From positions 124,001 through 188,000 of the forward strand of contig NTJI01000002.1 in NCBI GenBank assembly GCA_002307375.1: a DNA stretch of 64,000 nt, in the 5' to 3' direction. Both the position numbers and the translations under genes were made by a program. The notes beneath the pieces are model-generated. The model saw only the letters and a program-made list of their open reading frames with translations, was not told the DNA's origin and did no database searches. Positions 26,258-34,500 of the stretch are shown piece after piece. Position 1 is the stretch's first letter. Each line of letters opens with the position of its first letter. Source of the stretch: Lysobacteraceae bacterium NML93-0399 (GTDB taxonomy: Bacteria > Pseudomonadota > Gammaproteobacteria > Xanthomonadales > Xanthomonadaceae).

Positions 26258-28608
26258 GCAACGACACGATCCGCAAATACGACGGCCCGGCCGGCGGCTG
26301 GGGCGCACTCAAGAGCGTCGCCCGCCACCTGACCGAGCAGAAGATCGCCGTCAGCGGCGCCAAGACGCTGCTCAAGGCCAACCAGCCCGATGGCTTCGAT
26401 TGCCCCGGCTGCGCCTGGCCCGACCGCGACCACACCTCGACCTTCGAGTTCTGCGAGAACGGCGCCAAGGCCGTCGCCGCCGAGGCGACCAAGTTCCGCG
26501 CCGGCCCCGAACTGTTCGCACAGTACTCGGTGACGCAACTGGCCGAGTACAGCGACTACTGGCTCGAACAGCAGGGCCGGCTGACCACGCCGATGCGCTT
26601 TGATGCCGCGACCGACCACTACGTGCCGGTCAGCTGGGACGAGGCCTTCGCGCTCGTGGCGCGGCATCTCAACGCCCTGCCCTCGCCCGACAACGCGATC
26701 TTCTACACCTCGGGCCGCACCTCGAACGAGGCCGCGTTCCTCTACCAGCTGTTCGTGCGCGAGTACGGCACCAACAACTTCCCCGACTGTTCGAACATGT
26801 GCCACGAGTCGTCGGGCACTGCGCTCAAGAAGCAGATCGGCGTCGGCAAGGGCACGGTGTCGCTGCACGATTTCGAACAGGCCGACGGCATCTTCATCTT
26901 CGGCCAGAACCCGGGCACCAACCATCCGCGCATGCTCGGCGAGCTGCGCGAGGCGGCCAAGCGCGGGGCGAAGATCGTCTCGTTCAATCCGCTGCGCGAG
27001 CGCGGCCTGGAGCGCTTCGCCGATCCGCAGGACAAGCTGCAGATGGCGACGAACGGATCGACACAGATCTCGTCGGACTACTTCCAGCTCAAGATCGGCG
27101 GCGATCTTGCGGCCGTGAAGGGCATGATCAAACACGTGCTCGAGCGCGACATCGAAGCCACCGGCAACGGCGGCGCGACGCTGCTCGACCGCGACTTCAT
27201 CGCCGAGCACACCACCGGCTTCGACGCCTTCATGGCCGACGTGCTGGCCGAATCCTGGGATGTGATCATCGAGGAGTCCGGGCTCGACGAGGCGCAGATC
27301 CGCCGCGCCGGCGAGCTGTATCTGTCGTGCGAACGCGTCATCGCCTGCTGGGGCATGGGCATCACCCAGCACAAGCATTCGGTCGCAACGATCAACATGG
27401 TCGTCAACCTGCTGCTGCTGCGCGGCCACCTCGGCCGCGAAGGCGCCGGTGCGTGCCCGGTGCGCGGCCACAGCAACGTGCAGGGCGACCGCACGATGAT
27501 GATCTACGAAAAGCCGCCGGCCGCGTTCCTCGACCGCATCCGCGACGTGTTCGGCTTCGAGCCGCCGCGCGAAGACGGCTTCGACACCGTCGGTGCGATC
27601 GAGGCGATGCTCGACGGCCGCGGCAAGGTGTTCTTCGGCATGGGCGGCAACTTCGCCATCGCCACACCGGACTCCGACGCGACCGCGCGCGGCCTGCGCA
27701 GCTGCGCGCTCACCGTGCACGTGACCACCAAGCTCAACCGCAGCCATCTGGTGCACGGGAAGGATGCCCTGATCCTGCCGTGCCTGGGCCGCACCGAGAT
27801 CGACATCCAGGCGGGCGGCCCGCAGGGCGTGACCGTCGAGGATTCGATGAGCATGGTGCACCTGTCGTCGGGCATCAATCCGCCGGCATCAGACGATCTG
27901 CTGTCGGAACCGGCGATCGTCGCGCGCCTGGCGCACGCCACGCTGGGTGCGCGTTCGAAGATCGACTGGCTCGGCATGGTCGAGGACTACGACCGCATCC
28001 GCGATGCGATCGCCGCGACCTTCGACGACTTCCACGACTTCAACACCCGCGTGCGCGTGCCCGGGGGTTTCCGCCTGTCGAACACCGCGCGCGACCGCAA
28101 GTGGGTCAACCCGGCCGGCAAGGCGGTGTTCTTCGCCTGTGAAGTGCCGACCGACAACCCGATCCATCGCGCGCGCCGCACGCATGGCACACAGCCCGTA
28201 TTTACGCTCGCGACCACGCGCTCGCATGACCAGTACAACACCACGATCTACGGCCTCGACGACCGCTACCGCGGCGTGTTCGGCGAACGTCGCGTGCTGT
28301 TCGCCAATCCGGCCGACATCACCGCGCTCGGCATGAAGCCTGGCGACTGGGTGGATCTGGAAAGCCTGTGCGACGACGGCGTGCGCCGCACGGCGCCACG
28401 CTTCCTGCTGGTCGAATACAACATCCCGCGCGGCTGCCTGGCGGCGTATTACCCCGAGACCAATCCGCTGGTGCCGCTGTCGAGCTTTGCCGACGAATCG
28501 CGCACGCCTACCTCGAAGTCGGTGCCGGTCATCGTGACCCCGCACGTCGCCGACGTCGGCGCGCACATGCCGCGCCAGCGCGACATCCCGGCCGCCGTTG
28601 TCCGCTGA
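26254..28608 (+). CDS. FdhF/YdeP-family molybdopterin oxidoreductase
   Basis: 784 residues, cytoplasmic with no Tat signal. It is a bis-molybdopterin-guanine-dinucleotide enzyme of the formate dehydrogenase-like FdhF/YdeP group. Seen: two N-terminal cysteines only (FDCPGCAWPDRD, Cys50 and Cys53), so the usual four-Cys iron-sulfur site is incomplete; SNMCHESSGTALK with Cys183-His184 as the likely Mo ligand and catalytic His pair; FGQNPGTNHPRML; the cofactor-binding blocks ACWGMGITQHKHSV and PVRGHSNVQGDR; and a C-terminal domain with TTRSHDQYNTTIYG. The formate substrate is inferred from fdhD and the OFA gene, but YdeP-type proteins have poorly known substrates. Confidence 0.93.
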   Translation: MSNDTIRKYDGPAGGWGALKSVARHLTEQKIAVSGAKTLLKANQPDGFDCPGCAWPDRDHTSTFEFCENGAKAVAAEATKFRAGPELFAQYSVTQLAEYSDYWLEQQGRLTTPMRFDAATDHYVPVSWDEAFALVARHLNALPSPDNAIFYTSGRTSNEAAFLYQLFVREYGTNNFPDCSNMCHESSGTALKKQIGVGKGTVSLHDFEQADGIFIFGQNPGTNHPRMLGELREAAKRGAKIVSFNPLRERGLERFADPQDKLQMATNGSTQISSDYFQLKIGGDLAAVKGMIKHVLERDIEATGNGGATLLDRDFIAEHTTGFDAFMADVLAESWDVIIEESGLDEAQIRRAGELYLSCERVIACWGMGITQHKHSVATINMVVNLLLLRGHLGREGAGACPVRGHSNVQGDRTMMIYEKPPAAFLDRIRDVFGFEPPREDGFDTVGAIEAMLDGRGKVFFGMGGNFAIATPDSDATARGLRSCALTVHVTTKLNRSHLVHGKDALILPCLGRTEIDIQAGGPQGVTVEDSMSMVHLSSGINPPASDDLLSEPAIVARLAHATLGARSKIDWLGMVEDYDRIRDAIAATFDDFHDFNTRVRVPGGFRLSNTARDRKWVNPAGKAVFFACEVPTDNPIHRARRTHGTQPVFTLATTRSHDQYNTTIYGLDDRYRGVFGERRVLFANPADITALGMKPGDWVDLESLCDDGVRRTAPRFLLVEYNIPRGCLAAYYPETNPLVPLSSFADESRTPTSKSVPVIVTPHVADVGAHMPRQRDIPAAVVR

Positions 28609-28873
28609 CGAGGCCCTGCTGCAGGCGCTGCTGACCGAACTGTCGGCAGCGCCGGACGGCATGTCGCTGCCGAAACTGTGCAAGCGGCTCGGCATCCGCA
28701 TGAGCGTACTGATGCGCACCCTCGCCTGGCTCGGCGACGACCGCATCGGCGATGCGCAGGGCGCGGGCTGGGTGCGCACGGTCGAGGATGGCGCGCGGAC
28801 ACTCGCGCAGCTGACCGATGCAGGTCGTGCGGTGGCGGCCTCGCTGGCGGATGACACGAACCCCGGTGCTTGA
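28598..28873 (+). CDS. Small winged-helix-like protein at the end of the formate locus
   Basis: 91 residues from TTG 28598, overlapping the oxidoreductase end by 11 bases (no ATG or GTG start gives a full domain; an ATG at 28661 would remove the first helix). The pattern LLQALLTELSAAPDGMSLPKLCKRLGIRMSVLMRTLAWL followed by a beta-wing (GWVRTVEDGARTL) and a last helix resembles a winged helix-turn-helix; this long run is quoted only as the landmarks SLPKLCKRLGI and SVLMRTLAWL. Coupled translation suggests a local role with the oxidoreductase or in its regulation. Confidence 0.65.
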   Translation: MSADEALLQALLTELSAAPDGMSLPKLCKRLGIRMSVLMRTLAWLGDDRIGDAQGAGWVRTVEDGARTLAQLTDAGRAVAASLADDTNPGA

Positions 28874-28903
28874 CCGCGCACGCGCCGCCGGCTAGCGGCC
28901 GCG

Positions 28904-28949
28904 TTGTCCACATCCGGTGTGGACGCCGTGCTGACAAAGGTGTGGATAA
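28904..28949. promoter_or_regulatory. DnaA-box cluster, copy 1
   Basis: TTGTCCACA (28904-28912), then TGTGGACGC (28918-28926, imperfect), then TGTGGATAA (28941-28949), which is the exact reverse complement of the consensus box TTATCCACA. TCCACA-TCCGG-TGTGGA forms a perfect dyad inside it. No dnaA, dnaN or gidA gene is near. Confidence 0.6.
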
Positions 28950-29171
28950 GCGTCGCGGGGCCGCTTCCCAGGCGGCGCGAGAAACGCTGGCGATATTCTC
29001 GCCATTCGCACGCGGCGCGATGTCAGCGGTACTTGATCCGCGCAGCGCGACATGCAGTCGGCGGCCGGGCCACCGACTGCAGCGCAGATCGCATCGGACC
29101 GCGGTGGAACGGGCGATATCCGCGATCGGTCCGGCCACTTGACGGCGTGCACTCGGACCGCACTGCGCGCG

Positions 29172-29217
29172 TTGTCCACATCCGGTGTGGATGGTCCGAT
29201 GACAAAGGTGTGGATAA
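29172..29217. promoter_or_regulatory. DnaA-box cluster, copy 2
   Basis: TTGTCCACA (29172-29180), TGTGGATGG (29186-29194) and TGTGGATAA (29209-29217), the last a perfect DnaA box. The first-to-last spacing is 37 bases, exactly as in copy 1. Confidence 0.6.
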
Positions 29218-29353
29218 GCCGCGCGAAGCCCCGTCCCACGCGGCGTGCATCGACGCGGTCAAAAAATCACCACGTGCCTATGCGCGGCGCACACCGTCAC
29301 TTGATCCGCGCACGCGGATGTGTAGACCTGCGATTGCGCGCCTCGGCGCGTTC

Positions 29354-29712
29354 TCAGGCGGCCGGGTCGCTCCACACCGCGAATTCGTTGCCGCTGGGTT
29401 CGGCGAAGTGGAAACGACGGCCGCCCGGGAATTCGAACACCGGCTTGAGGATCGTGCCGCCGGCCGCCTCCACCGCGGCCAGCGTTTCATCGAGGCGGGC
29501 GCTGTAGAAGACCAGCAGCGCGCCGCCGGTTTCGCTGCGGGATTTCAGATCGGCGCGGTAGAAGCCGCCATCCAGTCCCGCGTCCGCGAACGCGGCGTAA
29601 TCCGGACCGTAGTCCTCGAACGTCCAGCCGAAGGCCTGCGCGAAGAAGCGTTTCGTGGCGTCCAGGTCGCGGCGGCGAATTCGACGTAATCGAGCTTTCC
29701 GTGGACGGGCAT
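29354..29712 (-). pseudogene. VOC (glyoxalase-like) protein gene with a one-base frameshift
   Basis: From ATG 29712 (MPVHGKLDYVEFAA) the frame is lost at about 29670/29671 and the VOC-like text continues in the next frame: DLDATKRFFAQAFGW, then FEDYG, a glycine-rich middle (LDGGFYRADLKS), VEAAGGTILKPVFEFPGG and the end HFAEPSGNEFAVWSDPAA. The start-to-stop span is 359 bases, one short of a multiple of three, as a single lost base (probably a C after GCCGCC) would give. Repaired, it would be a 119-residue metal-binding VOC-fold protein. Either a real recent mutation or a sequencing error. Confidence 0.85.
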
Positions 29713-29779
29713 GACGGCATTCCGAAGGGTTGGACGCCGATCATGCCGCGTCCTGCCCGCCCGTTGCACCGTCGCCCGG

Positions 29780-30046
29780 TCAAGCGCCGTTGAGCGTCGA
29801 GTGGGTGAACCACAGCGCCGTGCCCAGCATCGCAAGCCCGGTTGCACAGGCGACGATCGCCTCGAAGGTCTCGACCTCGTCAAAGTCGCCCAGCCCGGCA
29901 TTCGGGAAGCGCCCCCACGTCAGTACGCGCCAGAACGACCAGTCCAGGCCCCATGTGACCGTCAGCACGAGGAAGTCCCAGGCCAGCCACAGGAGGAAAC
30001 GCAGGACCAGATACAGCGGTCGCCAGGCGAAATCGATGATGTCCAT
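29780..30046 (-). CDS. Small membrane protein, unknown
   Basis: 88 residues from ATG 30046, with GGAG about 9 bases upstream; a longer start at 30106 lacks one. Two hydrophobic segments: FAWRPLYLVLRFLLWLAWDF with FLVLTVTWGLDW, and EAIVACATGLAMLGTALWF. Both ends look cytoplasmic. I recognise no family. Confidence 0.65.
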   Translation of the reverse strand: MDIIDFAWRPLYLVLRFLLWLAWDFLVLTVTWGLDWSFWRVLTWGRFPNAGLGDFDEVETFEAIVACATGLAMLGTALWFTHSTLNGA

Positions 30047-30180
30047 GTCCGCAGCTCCGGGCGCTTCGTGCGCCGTGATGCGCAGTGTAGGCCGGATGCG
30101 CGTCACCGGAACAAGCGCTCAGACGCGGCGCAGCATCACCAGCCCGATCGTCCGTGCACGAGGGTCGAGCGCGCGGCGAA

Positions 30181-30220
30181 GGCGGTGCCGGCATTCCGAG
30201 TCTCGTATGGCGGCACCGCC
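30181..30220 (-). terminator. Possible stem-loop downstream of entA
   Basis: GGCGGTGCCG and CGGCACCGCC are perfect 10-base inverse copies with a 20-base loop, 10 bases after the entA stop on the minus strand. No T run follows, so terminator function is uncertain. Confidence 0.4.
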
Positions 30221-30230
30221 ATGCCGCAGT

Positions 30231-30992
30231 TCACGCCCGCAGCGTCGCGCCACCATCGACGTAGAGGTCGCTCATCGCGATGTGGCCGGCCTGGTCCGAC
30301 AGCAGGAACATCACCGCGTGGGCGATGTCGGCGGGTTCGGCGAGTTTGCCCAGCGGAATGCCGCTCTTGAAGGTCTCCAGCGTGCCGGCGATGGTGCGGG
30401 CCTCGCCGCCGGCATCGGTCCACATGCCGGTCTGCATCGGTGTGCGCGTCGAGCCGGGCGCGACGATGTTGCAGCGGATGCCGAGCGGTGCGAGTTCCAG
30501 TCCCAGGCAACGCACGAACATCGTCGTCGCCGCCTTGGAGGCGGCGTAGGCCGCCATGTTCTGGCGCGGGATACCGGCGGCGTTGGAACTGACGGTCACC
30601 ATCGCGCCGCGGCGACGCGGCGCCATCACGCGCGCCACGGCCTGCGAGACATGGAAGACGCCGTCGGTGTTGACGGCGAAGGTGCGGCGCCATTCCTCGG
30701 CGCCGAGGTCGAGAACCGATGCAGTCGACAGGACACCGGCGACGTTGACGGCGAGATCGATGGGGCCGAGATCGGCTTCGATGTTCGCGACCAGCGCATC
30801 GACGGCCGGAGGCTCGGTGACGTCGAGGGAATGCGCGTGGATGCCCGTCGCGTCCGTCGGCGCAGGCGTTTCACGATCGGTCGCGACCACGATCGCCCCG
30901 CTCTGCCGCAGCAGCTGCACCACCGCCGCGCCGATCCCCCCGGCCGCGCCGGTCACGAGTGCGATCTTGCCGTCGAAGCCTGTGAGTTGCAT
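30231..30992 (-). CDS. entA: 2,3-dihydro-2,3-dihydroxybenzoate dehydrogenase, EntA-like SDR
   Basis: 253 residues from ATG 30992. A short-chain dehydrogenase/reductase that oxidises 2,3-dihydro-2,3-dihydroxybenzoate to 2,3-dihydroxybenzoate (DHB) with NAD. Cofactor motif TGAAGGIG at the N-terminus, NVAGV near residue 85, catalytic Ser in VTVSSNAAG and Y-x3-K in AAYAASKAA. The SDR fold alone does not fix the substrate; the EntA role is inferred from the surrounding entC, isochorismatase, entE and EntF-like genes. It is the last gene of the leftward siderophore group and is separated from the NRPS gene by a 549-base gap filled by a REP array. Confidence 0.88.
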   Translation of the reverse strand: MQLTGFDGKIALVTGAAGGIGAAVVQLLRQSGAIVVATDRETPAPTDATGIHAHSLDVTEPPAVDALVANIEADLGPIDLAVNVAGVLSTASVLDLGAEEWRRTFAVNTDGVFHVSQAVARVMAPRRRGAMVTVSSNAAGIPRQNMAAYAASKAATTMFVRCLGLELAPLGIRCNIVAPGSTRTPMQTGMWTDAGGEARTIAGTLETFKSGIPLGKLAEPADIAHAVMFLLSDQAGHIAMSDLYVDGGATLRA

Positions 30993-31541
30993 GCGGACAG
31001 TCCAGTTGATGCCGAATCCGATTGTAGGAGCGCGCTCGCGCGCGATGAAGCGTTTCCGCGAACGCCATATCGCGCGCGAGCGCGCTCCTACAGGGAGCCA
31101 GGGCGTTTTCGGCACGGCGGCGATGGCCCGGGCTAGGCGCCCGATGGCAGCCACCGTGACGCGCAGACTCGACTGTAGGAGCGCGCTTGAGCGCGATGGA
31201 GCGTTTCCGCGAAAAGCCATATCGCGCGCGAGCGCGCTCCTACAGGGAGCCAGGGCGCTTTCGGCACGGCAGCGAGGGTCGGGGCGAGGCGCCCGATGGC
31301 AGCCACAGTGATGCGCACACTCGACTGTAGGAGCGCGCTTGCGCGCGATGGAGCGTTTCCGCGAAAGCCATATCGCGCGCGAGCGCGCTCCTACAGGGAG
31401 CCAGGGCGTTTTCGGCACGGCGGCGATGGCCCGGGCGAGGCGCCCGATGGCAGCCACAGTGATGCGCAGACTCGACTGTAGGAGCGCGCTTGCGCGCGAT
31501 GAGGCGTTCCTGCGCAAGCCGAATCGCGCGCGAGCGCGCGC
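30993..31541. other. 549-base gap between entF-like gene and entA, filled by REP array
   Basis: No gene is supported. It holds the four-unit REP array described next, which reaches into the last codons of the NRPS gene. Confidence 0.85.
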
Positions 31542-31546
31542 CTATA
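31023..31546. repeat. Tandem array of four REP units, 151-base period
   Basis: Units start at 31023, 31174, 31326 and 31477 and each is a 70-71-base palindrome (TGTAGGAGCGCGCT...AGCGCGCTCCTACA). The first three are followed by an almost identical 81-base spacer containing GGGAGCCAGGGCG and GGCGCCCGATGGCAGCCAC. The last unit is slightly eroded (CCTATA end) and provides the TAG stop of the NRPS gene. Confidence 0.92.
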
Positions 31547-34500
31547 GGGACTCGAACGCCTCCAGGCGGGCGGCGATCAACGGTGCGATGCGCGCGGTCG
31601 CGTCGCGGCCGGTCAGTTCGGCATGCAGGAACGGCAGTTCGATCGATTCGACCTGCGCGGCGTGCGGTGCCCACAACGCCGACTGCAGATGCGGGCGATC
31701 GGCATGGTCGTTCCCAGCGCGCACATGCAGCAGGCTGCCGTCGAAATGCGCGTGGTGATGCAGACGCACGAGCCGGTTGGTGTCGGTGACCGCGCGCACC
31801 ACGCCGTCGAGCACGTCGCCGGGCAGGTTGCCGAGCGCGCTGTCGCCGCGGCGCAGGAACTCGACGATGGCCGCGCGCGTGCGCAGTTGCGGATACGCAT
31901 CCGGGTCGTAGCCCGCAATCGCCAGCAGCGCGCGCAAGGCGGCGATGGCATCGGGTTCGGGCTCGGCGCGCCAGACCTCGGCCGGATATGCGTCGAGCAG
32001 TGCCAGCACGCCGACCTCGCGCCCCAGCCTGCGCAGCTGCACGGCCATCGCCTGGGCGAGGATGCCGCCGACGGACCAGCCGAGCAGGTGCACCGGTCCA
32101 TCGGGCTGCAACGCGATCACGCGCGCGACGTAGTCGGCGGCGAGTGCGTCGATGCTGTCGGGCAATGGACTTGCGAGGTCGAGTGCCGGCGACTGCAGGC
32201 CGTGGACGCTGCGCGACGGCGCCAGCGTGCGGGCAAGTTCGCGATAGCACCAGGCGATACCGCCGGCCGGATGGACGACGAACAACGGTGCGCGCGACGC
32301 ATCGCCCGAGGCCAGCGTGATCAGCGGCGCGAGACCGTGATCGGGCGCGGTGCCCTCGCCCGCGTCGAGCCGCGCCGCCAAGCCTTCGACGGTCGGCATC
32401 GCGAACAGGGCACCGAGGCCCGGATCGCGGCCGAACCGCTGCGCGATCGCGAGCAGCAGATGCACGGCCAGCAGCGAGTCGCCGCCGAGCGCGAAGAAGT
32501 CGGCATCCGCGCCCACGCGTTCGACGCCGAGCGCTTCGGCCAATAGCGTCGCCAGCGCGGCTTCCGTCGGCGTGCGCGGAGCGACGAACGCACCGGTTTC
32601 GAACGCCGGCGTAGGCAGCGCGTCGCGATCGAGCTTGCCGTTGGCGGTCACTGGCCAGTGCTCAAGCGCGACGAACGCGGCCGGCACCATGTAGTCCGGC
32701 ACCTGCGTTGACACGAAGCTGCGCAGACCGGCCGCGTCGAACGCCGGCGTCGGCTGCAGATAGCCGACCAGCCTGCGGTCGCCGGCGCGGTCCTCGCGCA
32801 CGATCACGGCCACCTGCGTTGCCATGCCGCTGGCGATGATGGCCGCCTCGATCTCGCCCAGTTCGATGCGAAGGCCGCGCAGCTTGACCTGGTGGTCGCT
32901 GCGGCCGAGGAATTCGACCGCGCCGTCCTGCCGCCAGCGCGCGAGATCGCCGGTACGGTAGATGCGTTCGCCCGGCAGATGCGGATCGGCGAGGAAGCGT
33001 TCGGCGGTCAGATCGTCGCGGCCGAGATAGCCGCGCGCGAGTTGCACGCCGCCCAGATACAGGTCGCCGACCACGCCCGGCGGCAAGGCGCGCATGCGCG
33101 CGTCGAGCACGTACAGGCGTGTGTTCCAGACCGGGAATCCGATCGGCACCGGGCGCGAGACATCGTCACTCGACGCCGGCCAGTAGCTGACGTCGACCGC
33201 GGCCTCGGTCGGGCCGTAGAGGTTGTGCAGCTCGGCGTGCAGCGTCGCGTGGAAGCGGTCGCGCAGATCGGCGTCCAGCGCCTCGCCGCTGACGAAGACG
33301 CGGGCAATGCGCAGATCGCGCGCTTCGGGTGCGGCGAGAAACGCCGCCAGCATCGACGGTACGAAGTGCAGCGTGGTGATGCGTGCCTGCCGGATCAGCC
33401 GCGCGAGCGCGACCGGATCGCGGTGCGCGTCGGGCGGCGCGATGACCAGCGTGCCGCCGGCCAGCAGGGGCAGGAAGAATTCCCAGACCGACACATCGAA
33501 GGTCGCCGGCGTCTTCTGCAGGGTGCGATCGGACGCGTGGATGCCGTAATGCGTGCGCATCCACTCCAGGCGATTGACGATCGCGCGATGTTCGACGACC
33601 ACGCCCTTGGGCTCGCCGGTCGAACCGGAGGTGTAGATGACATAGGCCGCGTGCTGCGGGGCGACGCGTGGCAAGGCGGTGGCGTCCGCCTGCGCGGGCC
33701 AGTCCTGCGGTGCGAATCGCGGCGCATCGTCCGGCCATTCGATGCCATCGTCCGGACGTGCGAGCAGCGCCACCGGCTGCGCCGAGCGCAGGATCTTCGC
33801 GCGCCGTCCCAGCGGATGCGCCAGGTCCATCGGCAGATACGCCGCGCCCGCGCGCAAGGTTGCGACCAGTGCGATCACCAGCTCCAGCGAGCGCGGCAGT
33901 GCGACCGCGACCACCGTGTCGGGTCCGGCGCCTCGTGCAAGCAGCGCCTGTGCCAGGGCGCGGCTGCGGTTGTCGAGTTCACGGTAGCGCAGTGACGCGC
34001 CTTCGAATTCCAGCGCGATCGCGTCCGGCGTCGCGGCCATCGTCGCTTCGATCAGGGCGACCAGCGTGGTGTCGGGCACCGGATGCGCGGTCGCGTTGAA
34101 GTCGAACAGCGTGCGCGTCGCTTCGTCGGCCGTTGCCAGCGGCACGTCATCTAGATGCGCGTCCGCATGCGTCGCGAGATCGAACGCGGCCGCGAGAAAG
34201 GCCCGCAATCGCGTCGCGTGCGCGGCCACATCTGCGGCGCTGTAGAGGTCGGGATTCGCCTCGATCTCCAGATCCAGCAACTGCGTGCCGTCACCGCGGA
34301 AGCCCAGCGTCACGTCGTCGACCGGACCTGTGCCGAGGATCTCCAGCGTGGCCTGCGCACCGGTCAGCACCGCTGGCCGGTAGAACGGTTGCACATTGAT
34401 CAATGGCCCGTGCAGCCGGCGCTGGCCGCCGATCAGGCCCAGATCACGACGCAACTGTTCGCCGCGATAACGACCGTGACGGCGTCCGCGCACCAGCGCA

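Larger units (their letters stand above)
28874..29353. other. 480-base gene-free stretch with a duplicated DnaA-box segment
   Basis: No convincing gene is seen. It contains two similar segments, about 268 bases apart, each with a perfect DnaA box; listed below. Both are followed about 85-105 bases later by CTTGATCCGCGCA, so the duplication covers roughly 150 bases per copy with divergence. Confidence 0.75.

Noticed and set aside
28904-29217. Chromosomal origin of replication
   Set aside because: No dnaA, dnaN, gidA or rpmH nearby and no AT-rich unwinding region; kept only as a DnaA-box cluster.
30136-30693. Second SDR-like frame on the minus strand
   Set aside because: Out-of-frame shadow of entA; lacks the full dinucleotide-binding domain.
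31023-31546. CRISPR-like array
   Set aside because: The repeats are 70-base palindromes and the spacers are almost identical, not unique; no cas genes.
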